Origin: Deltaproteobacteria bacterium
GTDB lineage: Bacteria > Desulfobacterota > Desulfobulbia > Desulfobulbales > Desulfocapsaceae
Length of the DNA: 10,439 nt
Reading direction: 5' to 3'
Assembly (NCBI GenBank): GCA_021779275.1
Contig: JAJYAX010000018.1
Coordinates: 1 to 10,439 of the forward strand
The position numbers were made by a program, and so were the translations under genes. The first letter of the stretch is position 1, and each line of letters begins with the position of its first letter. The notes under the pieces are model-generated. The model was not told the DNA's origin, made no database searches, and worked only from the letters and a program-made list of their open reading frames with translations. Shown piece after piece: positions 1 through 7,305 of this stretch.

Positions 1-1681
1 GTAATCCTTTAAAATCATTGCCATTCCATCGAGGAAAGCGGGTAAGGAGGGCCAGTCTCTCCGACTCCGGGTTGACCCGCACCTGGACGCGTGCGCTGTC
101 CGCTGCGGGCACCAGGAATCCTTGGCTGTCATGGACCAGTCCCTGGGGCGGGACCTCGGCCACCTTGCCCGGTACGGAGAGGATGAAGGGGTTGCCCTCG
201 GCATCCTCCAGTTCCGTGGTGAAGGGATTCAGCAGGAAGGTCCCGAACAGGGCGTAGGCCATGCAGGTCTCCGGACTGGCGATGAAGCCGCAGGTGCCGC
301 TGTTGCCGTCATTGCGCTTGGGGAAATTCCGGTTATAGGAGGTGATGATGGAGTTTTTAAAACCAGGCTCGATGCCGTCCCGCCGCCATTGTCCTATGCA
401 GGGACCGCAGGCGTTGGCAAGGACGGTGGCACCCACGGCCTCAAGTTTGATGAGCTGCCCGTCCCGTTCGATGGTGGCGCGGACCTGTTCCGAGCCCGGC
501 GTGATCAGCAGGGGAATCCTGAGCCGCAGGCCCTTGGCTATCAATTCCTCCGCCATGACGGCGATCCGGCCCATGTCCTCGTAGGAGGAGTTGGTGCAGG
601 AGCCCACCAGGGCGTAGGTTACATTGGCGGGATAGTCCCCCTGCCGGATATGCTCGGCCATGGTGGAGACGGTCGTGGCCCGATCCGGCGAATGCGGGCC
701 GACGATATGCGGTTCGAGGGTGCTGAGGTCGATAGTGATGACCTCTGAATAGAAGGCCTCCGGGTCGGCCAGCACCTCCGCGTCGGCGCGGAGCAGGTGG
801 ATGTATTTTTCAGCAAGATCAGCCGCTTCTGGCCTGCCGCAGGCCTCCAGATAGTCTTTCATCTTCCGGTCGTAGGGGAAGATGGAGGTTGTCGCCCCGA
901 GTTCCGCCCCCATATTGCAGATGGTGGCCTTGCCGGTGCAGGAGATGGTCGCAGCGCCTGGTCCGAAATATTCAAAGACCCTGTTGGTGCCGCCGGCGCA
1001 GGTGAGCTGGCCCAGCAGCTTCAGGATCACGTCCTTCGGGGCCGCCCATCCCTGCAGTTCTCCGGTCAGCTGCACACCGACGATGCTCGGATGCAGGACC
1101 TCCCAGGGCATGCCGACCATCACATCCACCGCATCCGCCCCGCCGACTCCCGAGGCGAAGGCCCCGATGCCGCCGGCATTGGGGGTATGGGAATCGGTGC
1201 CCAGCATCATCAGGCCGGGGAAACCATATTGCTCCAGGACCACCTGATGGATAATCCCGGCGCCGGGCAGCCAGCATCCGAAACCATAACGCTGGGAGGC
1301 GGAGGAAAGAAAATCATAGACCTCCTTGTTCTCGATCCTGGCGGACGCCAGATCCGGCTGAGCGCCCTTTTTTGCCTGTATCAGGTGGTCGCAATGGACG
1401 GTCACCGGGACGGCAGCCTCATCCTTGCCCGCGAGCATGAACTGCAGGATGGCCATCTGGGCGGTGGCGTCCTGGAGGGCGATTCTGTCGGGCCGGGTCT
1501 TGATATAGGAGGTCCCGGCAACGAGGCCGGTCTCCTCGCCACTGTCAAGATGGCCGTAGAGGACCTTTTCGGCATAGGTCAGCGGGCGGTTAAGTCGTGC
1601 CCGTACACCCGTGACGCCGGTCTCCATTTTCCGGTATACCGCCTCGATGAATTCGGCTGTTGAATCGACGGAAGTATTCAT
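1..1681 (-). CDS. acn: Aconitate hydratase, mitochondrial type (3' end cut by window)
   Basis: This enzyme interconverts citrate and isocitrate through cis-aconitate in the TCA cycle, using a [4Fe-4S] cluster in the cytoplasm. About 560 N-terminal residues are visible, beginning MNTSVDSTAEFIEAVYRKME; the family is about 750-780 aa, so the C-terminal swivel domain lies beyond the left edge. The three cluster cysteines are present: Cys362 in GSCTNSS, and Cys425 and Cys428 in ACGPCIGQW. Their spacing (63 and 3 residues) matches mitochondrial aconitase. The substrate-loop motif LGTDSHTPNAGG is also present. The GQW ending and overall sequence indicate the mitochondrial-type subfamily rather than AcnA/IRP1 or AcnB. 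The ATG at 1679-1681 follows an AGGAGA ribosome binding site by 4 nt. The gene is last in a same-strand run after a 110-aa hypothetical gene, 96 nt away. No frameshift is seen. Confidence 0.95.
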   Translation of the reverse strand, partial: MNTSVDSTAEFIEAVYRKMETGVTGVRARLNRPLTYAEKVLYGHLDSGEETGLVAGTSYIKTRPDRIALQDATAQMAILQFMLAGKDEAAVPVTVHCDHLIQAKKGAQPDLASARIENKEVYDFLSSASQRYGFGCWLPGAGIIHQVVLEQYGFPGLMMLGTDSHTPNAGGIGAFASGVGGADAVDVMVGMPWEVLHPSIVGVQLTGELQGWAAPKDVILKLLGQLTCAGGTNRVFEYFGPGAATISCTGKATICNMGAELGATTSIFPYDRKMKDYLEACGRPEAADLAEKYIHLLRADAEVLADPEAFYSEVITIDLSTLEPHIVGPHSPDRATTVSTMAEHIRQGDYPANVTYALVGSCTNSSYEDMGRIAVMAEELIAKGLRLRIPLLITPGSEQVRATIERDGQLIKLEAVGATVLANACGPCIGQWRRDGIEPGFKNSIITSYNRNFPKRNDGNSGTCGFIASPETCMAYALFGTFLLNPFTTELEDAEGNPFILSVPGKVAEVPPQGLVHDSQGFLVPAADSARVQVRVNPESERLALLTRFPRWNGNDFKGL

Positions 1682-1685
1682 GCTG

Positions 1686-1712
1686 TCTCCTGAATTCCGG
1701 TTGCTGACCGGA
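1686..1712 (-). promoter_or_regulatory. Ribosome binding site and leader hairpin of the aconitase gene
   Basis: Read on the minus strand, TCCGGT-cagca-ACCGGA (1696-1712) is a perfect 6-bp inverted repeat with a 5-nt loop. It sits a few bases upstream of AGGAGA (1686-1691), the ribosome binding site for the ATG at 1681. There is no T-tract, so it is not an intrinsic terminator. It could stabilise the mRNA or affect translation, or be chance. A TACGAT sequence (1722-1727) could be a -10 element for a separate aconitase promoter, but no good -35 is visible. Confidence 0.4.
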
Positions 1713-1777
1713 TCTGTGTTTATCGTACATCTGTTTTCGGGGAGGATGGGTATGGTCTACTCCTGAGTCTGTACGCA

Positions 1778-2110
1778 CTAGGCGCGGATCAGCTCTTCGG
1801 CAATCATTCTGTCGATAAAATCGAAGACAAACTGCCGTTGAACCGGCGTGGCGTAGGCGATACAGGAACAGTGGAGATTGGTGTGGCTGCGGACAAGCAG
1901 TTCAAAACGGACGCTGTCCCTTTCAACCTCTACCGCCAGGCAAAAGGGACCACACTTGTCGTGACCATGCTGGGCCGGAGACAAAAGGTCGGCAGTCAGG
2001 GTTATCCAGTACAGACCGACCATCGGCCCCTGTTGTAACGAACGTTTCAGGTACGAGTCTATGTTGTCCCTCTCCAGGGGCGACAACTCATCTATGACAA
2101 TCTGGCGCAT
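1778..2110 (-). CDS. Conserved-looking small protein with clustered Cys/His, unknown function
   Basis: This is a 110-aa soluble protein I do not recognise. It has no signal peptide or membrane segment. The middle is rich in possible metal ligands: H48, H50, C53 and C57 (HGHDKCGPFC), then H76, H80, C81 and C83 (SHTNLHCSC). The N- and C-terminal thirds look helical and are acidic. The two paired-cysteine clusters suggest a zinc or iron site, which is inference. The gene lies 48 nt after phoH and 96 nt before the aconitase gene on the same strand, so it is probably co-transcribed with phoH. The ATG at 2108-2110 has no strong Shine-Dalgarno sequence. The reading frame is clean and fits the local gene layout, supporting a real gene. 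Confidence 0.7.
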   Translation of the reverse strand: MRQIVIDELSPLERDNIDSYLKRSLQQGPMVGLYWITLTADLLSPAQHGHDKCGPFCLAVEVERDSVRFELLVRSHTNLHCSCIAYATPVQRQFVFDFIDRMIAEELIRA

Positions 2111-2158
2111 ATCAGGTTTCGGTGGTTGAGATAAGGGTTGGTTGGTTTCTGTTTAATC

Positions 2159-3475
2159 TTACAGGAAATCGGCGGCAATGGCCGACAGCGGACTCCGCTC
2201 GCTTTTGGTCAGGGTGACATGTCCGTAGAGCGGTTGTCCCTTCAGCTTCTCAATGGCGTAGGAAAGCCCATTGGAGGAGGAGTCCAGATAGGGGTTGTCG
2301 ATCTGGTTCGGATCGCCGGTCAGGATCATCTTGGTGTTTTCCCCGGCCCTGGAGATGATGGTCTTCACCTCATGGGGCGTCAGGTTCTGGGCCTCGTCGA
2401 TGATGATATACTGCTTGGGGATGGACCGTCCCCTGATGTAGGTCAAGGCCTCCAGCTCAATCTGCTGGTCCTTGAACAGCCGGTCGATCTTCTGCTGGAC
2501 AGTGCCCTCATCGGGTTTGTGCTGCAGGCGCATCAGATAGTTCAGGTTATCGAAGATGGGCTGCATCCAGAGGTTGAGCTTCTCGTCCTTGCTCCCCGGC
2601 AGGTAGCCGATATCCTTGCCCATGGGGATAATGGGACGGGAGACCAGGAGCTTTTCGAAGCCGCCTTGGTGCAGAACACACTCCAGGCCCGCGGCGATGG
2701 CCAGCAGGGTCTTGCCGGTGCCTGCCCGGCCGATGAGGGTGACCAGGTCGACCTCCGGGTGCATGAGCAGTTCCAGGGCCATCCGCTGTTCCTTCGACCG
2801 GGTATGGATATTCCAGGCAGAGTCAAATGTGGAGTTGAGATGGGTGATGCTCCTGGCATTGACGGCCCGGCCTAAGCCCGAATGTTTGGGATTGTCCCGG
2901 TCCCTGAGGACCACGAATTCGTTGGCCAGAAAATCGAAGTCCGGTTCGGTCAGGGTCTCGGTCTTATAAAACCGGTTGATGACCTCGGCCGTTACAATTT
3001 TTTCGGTCCAGCCGGTATAGAGTTCGTCGAAGTTGCATTTCTGCTTCTCGAAATCCATGACCTCTATACCCAGCGCGTCCGCCTTGAGCCGGGAGTTGAT
3101 GTCCTTGGAGACGAAGATGACCCGTTCGCCTTTGGTCAGCAGCGAATTGGCGACCGCCAGGATACGGTTGTCGGGAACGGACATATCCATATAGGTTCCC
3201 GGCATGTCTTTTTTTTCCACAATGATACTCAGGGTGCCGCCGTTCTCCATCTTCACCCCGTCCTTCAGGCTCCCTTTGGAGCGCAGCTGATCGAGCTGGC
3301 GGATGACATGGCGCGCGCTTCGTCCCAGCTCGTCGTTGTGTCGCTTGAAATTGTCCAGCTCTTCTATCACCGTCATCGGCAGAATGACGAAATTGTCGTC
3401 GAAGGAGGTGATGGACTCGGGATTATGGAGCAGGACGTTGGTGTCCAGGACGAAATATTTGCGAGCTTTTTTCAT
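2159..3475 (-). CDS. phoH: PhoH family protein: PIN nuclease domain fused to PhoH ATPase (PhoH2/YlaK type)
   Basis: The 438-aa protein has an N-terminal PIN ribonuclease-like domain (about 1-150) and a C-terminal PhoH P-loop ATPase (about 225-438). PIN signatures are VLDTNVLLHNP with Asp11, the acidic VIEELD around Glu38/Glu39, and a later VPDNRI acidic residue. Walker A is GRAGTGKT (249-256) and Walker B is IIIDEAQN with Asp360/Glu361, followed by ILTGDPNQID, a sensor-like motif of this family. PIN-PhoH fusions are reported as RNA helicase/ribonucleases in other bacteria, so a cytoplasmic RNA-processing role is likely; the substrate is unknown here. The length matches the family. The ATG overlaps the stop of the upstream peptidase gene in an ATGA (3472-3475), which implies translational coupling. 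No Shine-Dalgarno sequence is obvious. Confidence 0.93.
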   Translation of the reverse strand: MKKARKYFVLDTNVLLHNPESITSFDDNFVILPMTVIEELDNFKRHNDELGRSARHVIRQLDQLRSKGSLKDGVKMENGGTLSIIVEKKDMPGTYMDMSVPDNRILAVANSLLTKGERVIFVSKDINSRLKADALGIEVMDFEKQKCNFDELYTGWTEKIVTAEVINRFYKTETLTEPDFDFLANEFVVLRDRDNPKHSGLGRAVNARSITHLNSTFDSAWNIHTRSKEQRMALELLMHPEVDLVTLIGRAGTGKTLLAIAAGLECVLHQGGFEKLLVSRPIIPMGKDIGYLPGSKDEKLNLWMQPIFDNLNYLMRLQHKPDEGTVQQKIDRLFKDQQIELEALTYIRGRSIPKQYIIIDEAQNLTPHEVKTIISRAGENTKMILTGDPNQIDNPYLDSSSNGLSYAIEKLKGQPLYGHVTLTKSERSPLSAIAADFL

Positions 3476-4572
3476 AAATCAAGCCAGGTGGTGTCGGAGT
3501 TGAGGATTTCACAGCCGTCCTCGCGGACCACGACCATATTCTCCAGTCTGATCCCGCCCCAGCCCGGGATATAGATGCCGGGCTCGACGGTGACGACCAT
3601 GCCGGATTTCAGGTGCTTGCGATTGCGTGCAGACAGCCGCGGTTCTTCATGGATGGCGATTCCCACACCATGGCCCAGGGCATGGCCGAAGTTTTGCCCG
3701 TAGCCGGCCTTGGCGATGACATCCCGCGCGGCCCGGTCAACGTCCCGTCCGGTCACCCCGGCGCGGATGGCTTGAATCCCTGCCAGCTGGGCCTTGCGCA
3801 CCAGCCGGTGGATCTCCAGATACCGGGCGTCCGCCTTGCCCAGGGCAAAGGTCCGGGTCATATCGGAGCAGTATCCGTCCAGGATCAGCCCCATATCGAT
3901 CATCAGCGGCTGGTCTTGCAGCACACGCACCGGGCCGGGGACGGCATGGGGCAGGGCGCTGCGGCCGCCGGTTGCGACAATCGAGCTGAAGCTGGGGGAT
4001 TCCGCGCCAAGCCTGCGCATGCAGGTCTCGATGGCGATGGCGATCTCGATCTCCGTGCTCTCCGGGGTGATATTCGCGTATATCTCCTGAAAGACCTGTT
4101 CGTTGAGTGCGACCGAGGCCCGGATCCTGTCGAGTTCGGCATCTTCCTTGATGATCCGCATGGCCTCAACCAGGCCTGCAAGCGGGACGGTCTTGACTCC
4201 TAGTCCGGCGCATTTCTCGATCAGCCTGCCGGCAAAGGAGTGCAGGGTGTAGTCGCTTTCAAAGCCCAGGCTCCGGACCCCGAGATCGGGGAGCAGGTCC
4301 TGCAAAAGAGCCAGCAGGCCTTTGGGATAGAGGGTGACGGTGGTCTGGGGAGCCTCGGCCTCGGCCTGCAGCTGGAAGCGGAAGTCGGTCAGCAGGTGGA
4401 CCCGGCCGCCGGAGGGTACGAGCAGGACGCCCGCGCTCTCCTCGATGCCGTGATCCGCCGCCGAGTAGCCGCACAGGTAGCGGCGGTTGGCCGGTTGGCT
4501 GATCAGGATGGCATCGAGCTTTTTCCGGCGCAAGGCCGCCTGAACCTTTTCAATCCGTCTTTGATAGTTCAT
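3472..4572 (-). CDS. M24 family Xaa-Pro peptidase (aminopeptidase P / prolidase-like)
   Basis: The 366-aa cytoplasmic metallopeptidase likely removes N-terminal residues before proline or cleaves Xaa-Pro dipeptides. It has a creatinase-like N-terminal domain (about 1-125) and a pita-bread catalytic domain (about 135-360). All five dinuclear-metal ligands can be placed: Asp226 and Asp237 in IDMGLILDGYCSD, His301 in GHGVGIAIHE, Glu330 in VEPGIYI and Glu344 in RLEN. The length is that of short prokaryotic PepQ/YpdF-like enzymes rather than the roughly 440-aa E. coli PepP, so substrate preference cannot be fixed. The ATG at 4570-4572 lies 18 nt after the stop of the 195-aa gene and lacks a clear Shine-Dalgarno sequence. 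Its stop overlaps the phoH start. Confidence 0.92.
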   Translation of the reverse strand: MNYQRRIEKVQAALRRKKLDAILISQPANRRYLCGYSAADHGIEESAGVLLVPSGGRVHLLTDFRFQLQAEAEAPQTTVTLYPKGLLALLQDLLPDLGVRSLGFESDYTLHSFAGRLIEKCAGLGVKTVPLAGLVEAMRIIKEDAELDRIRASVALNEQVFQEIYANITPESTEIEIAIAIETCMRRLGAESPSFSSIVATGGRSALPHAVPGPVRVLQDQPLMIDMGLILDGYCSDMTRTFALGKADARYLEIHRLVRKAQLAGIQAIRAGVTGRDVDRAARDVIAKAGYGQNFGHALGHGVGIAIHEEPRLSARNRKHLKSGMVVTVEPGIYIPGWGGIRLENMVVVREDGCEILNSDTTWLDL

Positions 4573-4590
4573 GGTCGATAGCTCGCGGGA

Positions 4591-5178
4591 TCAGGGGGCC
4601 AGCCGTTCCTGGATCATCTTCTTTCGCTGGTCCAGGGCCTGGTTGTACTGCGTATTGAGATCGGTGAGCATCCGGGACCATTCTTCCTGGTACTGCGGAT
4701 GCATGGCCGGATTCATGGTGACCTGACCGGCGGCCTTGCCTCTCTGGGCCGCCTTCTGTTCGAGCTGGGCCCGGATTGCACTCTCAAGCTGTTGTTTCAA
4801 CTGCTCCTTATGCTGACTGTAATGTCCCAGAAGCTGTTGCATTTCAGCACAGATGGAGGTGAGTTCTCCCGCCGACTGGCCCAGTTCCAGCAGGCCCTGC
4901 AGGGCCTTGGCGCCCGATTCGACCAGATCTTTGTCCCGGGGCAGCACGATATTTCTGAGCAGTGTCTTGGCCATGCCGGCCCGGACGGCCACCTGTCTGT
5001 CGGCGGGTTGCTTCAGCAGCGCGTCGATCAGGCTCTTTTCTGTTTCGTTCAGGAAATCCGCCGCCATCCGCATTCCCAGCTTTTCCAGATCTTCGTTGCT
5101 TTCCTGATCGGAAGCGCCTGCGGCCATTCTCGCCGCCCGCTCCAGGACCATCTCCATTGTACTTTTAATTTCTGCCAT
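4591..5178 (-). CDS. Helical/coiled-coil protein of unknown function (195 aa)
   Basis: I do not recognise this protein. From the ATG at 5176-5178 it starts MAEIKSTMEMVLERAARMAAG and is 195 aa, with no signal peptide or membrane segment. It looks almost entirely helical. Residues about 110-150 are rich in Gln, Lys and Glu with heptad-like spacing (for example HKEQLKQQLESAIRAQLEQK), suggesting a coiled coil. A Pro/Met break (NPAMHPQ, 156-162) is followed by a final charged helix. An in-frame extension to a TTG at 5262 adds 28 residues (MRWRTSCC...) that do not look like protein, so the ATG is preferred; it has only a weak GGGATGG upstream. The gene is 103 nt after rsmB and 18 nt before the peptidase gene. 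A cytoplasmic scaffold or regulator is possible but unproven. Confidence 0.75.
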   Translation of the reverse strand: MAEIKSTMEMVLERAARMAAGASDQESNEDLEKLGMRMAADFLNETEKSLIDALLKQPADRQVAVRAGMAKTLLRNIVLPRDKDLVESGAKALQGLLELGQSAGELTSICAEMQQLLGHYSQHKEQLKQQLESAIRAQLEQKAAQRGKAAGQVTMNPAMHPQYQEEWSRMLTDLNTQYNQALDQRKKMIQERLAP

Positions 5179-5281
5179 GAACCATCCCAAGTTGAAGAAT
5201 TGTAGGTTGCCGTAGTCGTTGCTCAATGCGGAAATGGTACAACAGGACGTCCTCCAGCGCAAAGAAAATCACCATTTTTCT

Positions 5282-6640
5282 TCAATGCCTGGCAAGTCTT
5301 GCCGCGAAAAAGCCATCGGCCGACCCGGAGGGATGGGGTTGGAAAAATCCGTTGCGGACCAGCTTTCGCGCCGCAACCGGCAGGAGGGGCGTGCAGTCCG
5401 AGAGCCGGAAGTCCGGATGATCGTGGAGAAAACCGGCCACCAGCTCGTCGTTTTCCTCAGGCTCCAGCGAACAGGTTGCGTAGACCAGGGCGCCGCCCGG
5501 GAGCAGCAGCCCTGCCGCCTGGTCCAGCAATTGCCTCTGGGTCTTCCGGTACTCAGGGATATCGGCGGACTGCCGGTTCCAGCGGATATCGGGGTGACGC
5601 CGGATAACGCCGGTCCCCGAGCAGGGGGCGTCGATAAGAATGGTATCGAACCGGCCGGTGCATTCCCTGGAAAATTCCAGCAGGGTGCAGGGATGAATCG
5701 TGACCCCGTTTCGCGGATGCAGTCGCGCCAGATTCTCCCGCAGATGGACGAGTCTGCGCCGGTCGGGTTCAACGGCGCAGAGGTCTGCCCGGACGTCCGC
5801 TGCAAGCTCCAGGATATGGCCGGTCTTACCGCCGAGTCCGGCGCAGGCATCCAGGAGCTTCCCCCCCTGGAGAAAGGGGGCCAGCAGATGGCAGACCAGT
5901 TGGGCCGACTCGTCCTGGACCTGGAAGTGACCTTCTCCAAAACCGGGGAGGTCCTGGACCGGGCCGTGATAGCCGGGCAGAAGGACGGCGGCGGGAGCAA
6001 GGTCGCCTGCCCGGGCCGTGATGTCTGCTTCCCGCAGGCGGGCGAGGAAGGCATCCGGGCTTGTCGCCAATGGATTTACCCGCAGGACCAGAGGAGGCCT
6101 GCTGTTATTGCAGGCGCAGATCCTGAGCATCTCCTCCCGGCCGAAATTCCGTTCCCATCTCTGGGTCAGCCAGTCGGGATGGTTCAGGACAGGCTCGCCG
6201 GATGAGTCCGGGGCGCCGGGGGCGGGGAGACGAGCACGCCCCCGGACTGTGGCCCGCAGGACGCCGTTGACAAAGCCCTGGAGTCTTTCCGGCAGGCGCA
6301 CGACTTTCAGCGCATTGACCGTCTCGTTGACGGCGGCCGATTCCGGTATCCTGTCGAGAAAGAGGAGCTGATAGAGGCCGACGGCCAGGGCCTGGTGGAC
6401 AAAGGGGTGGAGCTTTTTCAACGGCTGCCGGCAGAAGAGGGAGAGGCAGGCGTCCAGGTACTGGCGTTGACGCAGGACCCCGTAGATCAGGTTCATGGCC
6501 AAATGCCGGTCGGTGCCTAAAAGGGCGCATTCTTCCGCCAGCTCCTCGAAGAGAAGAGTGACCGGCAGGGGATTTCGCTGCAGCCGGCACAGGGTCTCGA
6601 TGGCGGCAAAGCGGGCGGTTTTACGGGGTGATCGGGTCAA
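5282..6640 (-). CDS. rsmB: 16S rRNA (cytosine-967-C5)-methyltransferase RsmB
   Basis: RsmB transfers a methyl group from S-adenosylmethionine to C5 of cytosine 967 in 16S rRNA during ribosome assembly. The 452-aa product has a NusB-like RNA-binding domain (about 1-140; note FVNGVLRA) and a C-terminal Rossmann methyltransferase domain. SAM-binding motif I is LLDACAGLGGKTGH with Asp264. Motif IV is DAPCSGTGVIRRHPDIRW with Cys340, the cysteine that assists product release. Motif VI is ATCSLEPEEN with Cys390, the expected nucleophile. The length is slightly above the 429 aa of the E. coli enzyme. The start is a TTG (6638-6640): AAGGA lies 6 nt upstream, the NusB domain begins at once, and no in-frame ATG lies between it and the upstream stop at 6698. 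It is first in the leftward gene run. Confidence 0.95.
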   Translation of the reverse strand: MTRSPRKTARFAAIETLCRLQRNPLPVTLLFEELAEECALLGTDRHLAMNLIYGVLRQRQYLDACLSLFCRQPLKKLHPFVHQALAVGLYQLLFLDRIPESAAVNETVNALKVVRLPERLQGFVNGVLRATVRGRARLPAPGAPDSSGEPVLNHPDWLTQRWERNFGREEMLRICACNNSRPPLVLRVNPLATSPDAFLARLREADITARAGDLAPAAVLLPGYHGPVQDLPGFGEGHFQVQDESAQLVCHLLAPFLQGGKLLDACAGLGGKTGHILELAADVRADLCAVEPDRRRLVHLRENLARLHPRNGVTIHPCTLLEFSRECTGRFDTILIDAPCSGTGVIRRHPDIRWNRQSADIPEYRKTQRQLLDQAAGLLLPGGALVYATCSLEPEENDELVAGFLHDHPDFRLSDCTPLLPVAARKLVRNGFFQPHPSGSADGFFAARLARH

Positions 6641-6696
6641 TGGCGGTCCTTCACTGGAGGTGTATTTATCGTGCCGGAAGATTCCGTCGCCAGGTA

Positions 6697-6725
6697 TTTA
6701 TAGTGTTCCATATCCCGGAAGGCAA
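6697..6725 (-). promoter_or_regulatory. Sigma70-like promoter of rsmB
   Basis: Read on the minus strand, TTGCCT (6720-6725) and TATAAA (6697-6702) are separated by exactly 17 bp. Transcription would start near 6690, giving a leader of about 50 nt before the TTG start at 6640 and its AAGGA site (6647-6651). The -35 matches the TTGACA consensus at four positions and the -10 matches TATAAT at five. No experimental support is available from sequence alone. Confidence 0.6.
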
Positions 6726-6863
6726 GGCAATAAGCGAAGAGGAGGATGGAATTTTCCCGGAGGAAAAAGAAGAAGGCGCGTTGTTTCTGGTATACCCTTT
6801 GCCACGGGTTCGCTCGGGATCCTTTCAAGCAGTGCCGACATTTTGTTTGAAGAATTTTCCCTG

Positions 6864-6895
6864 CTAACTCTCCCCTAATTGTTGAGCGTTATAGT
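6864..6895 (+). promoter_or_regulatory. Candidate OmpR-family operator and promoter of the PepSY gene
   Basis: CTAACT (6864-6869) and CTAATT (6875-6880) form a direct repeat of hexamers 11 bp apart with a 5-nt spacer. OmpR-family regulators bind such tandem half-sites on one DNA face; the PmrA box CTTAAT-N5-CTTAAT and PhoP box share this geometry. Nine bases on is TATAGT (6890-6895), a possible -10 element. There is no good -35, which fits a promoter that needs an activator seated over the -35 position. The candidate regulator is the response regulator at 8271-8927, an inference. Confidence 0.45.
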
Positions 6896-6951
6896 CCTGA
6901 GCAGAGGAAACGCGAATAACCGCGTAATTAATGTATTCAGGAGATCATATC

Positions 6952-7287
6952 ATGAAACGAAAAGTAGTATATCTTGTCGCTGTTGCTGCCCTTTCTGGAA
7001 CAGCAATGGGAAGCGTCTATGCAGCCAACGTTGTCGAAAACGATGCAATGGCCGTCAAAACAGCCAAGATCAGCCTGACGCAGGCCGTCACTGCCGCCGA
7101 ACAGTATGTCGTCGGCAAGGCCTCCAGGGCTGAATTTGAAAAACATGCAGGACAATGGGTCTTTGACGTCGAGGTGGTGGGTGATAGGAAGGTCATGGAT
7201 GTGAAGGTCGACCCTGAAAGCGGCAAGGTGCTCGCTGCCACAGAGGATAAGGCCGACCATGAATACACGCATGATAAAGAGGATTAA
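6952..7287 (+). CDS. Exported single-domain PepSY protein
   Basis: The 111-aa product has a classic Sec signal peptide: MKRK, then a hydrophobic core (VVYLVAVAALSGTAMGSV), with likely cleavage after Ala24 (VYA|AN). The mature 87-residue protein is one PepSY domain (about 38-102) with the typical pattern ISLTQAVTAAEQ, then WVFDVEVV, then VKVDPESGKVLA, and a charged tail HEYTHDKED. It should act in the periplasm. Small PepSY proteins are often encoded beside two-component systems and are proposed to inhibit proteases or bind ligands; the role here is not known. The start at 6952 is chosen because AGGAGA lies 7 nt upstream and the signal peptide begins there; an upstream in-frame ATG at 6931 would add seven residues ahead of it. 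An intrinsic terminator follows 18 nt after the stop. Confidence 0.9.
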   Translation: MKRKVVYLVAVAALSGTAMGSVYAANVVENDAMAVKTAKISLTQAVTAAEQYVVGKASRAEFEKHAGQWVFDVEVVGDRKVMDVKVDPESGKVLAATEDKADHEYTHDKED

Positions 7288-7305
7288 TCCCATCAGCACC
7301 TATGG

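Larger units (their letters stand above)
6641..6951. other. 310-bp divergent intergenic region
   Basis: This region separates leftward rsmB from the rightward PepSY gene and holds control elements for both: the rsmB promoter (6697-6725), a direct-repeat box (6864-6880), a -10-like TATAGT (6890-6895) and the PepSY ribosome binding site AGGAGA (6939-6944). A 5-bp inverted repeat ACGCG-aataac-CGCGT (6910-6925) lies in the PepSY leader. A minus-strand frame of 63 codons (6637-6828, TTG start) ends on the rsmB start codon but does not look like a protein. The central part, about 6730-6860, shows nothing I can name. Confidence 0.6.

Noticed and set aside
122..748. Long plus-strand frame of 208 codons opposite the aconitase gene
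   Set aside because: It is an antisense shadow of a GC-rich coding region; the minus-strand frame gives a clear aconitase with all cluster cysteines.
5244..5253. Palindrome AGGACGTCCT
   Set aside because: A single 10-bp palindrome in GC-rich DNA with no second copy or promoter context; likely chance.
5179..5262. TTG-initiated 28-residue N-terminal extension of the 195-aa protein
   Set aside because: The extension MRWRTSCCTISALSND looks non-coding; the ATG at 5178 starts a natural amphipathic helix.
5219..6205. 328-codon plus-strand frame opposite rsmB
   Set aside because: Antisense shadow; the RsmB motifs on the minus strand explain the region.
6637..6828. 63-codon minus-strand frame ending on the rsmB start
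   Set aside because: TTG start, no clear ribosome binding site, a Phe-run and low-quality sequence; it also spans the predicted rsmB promoter.
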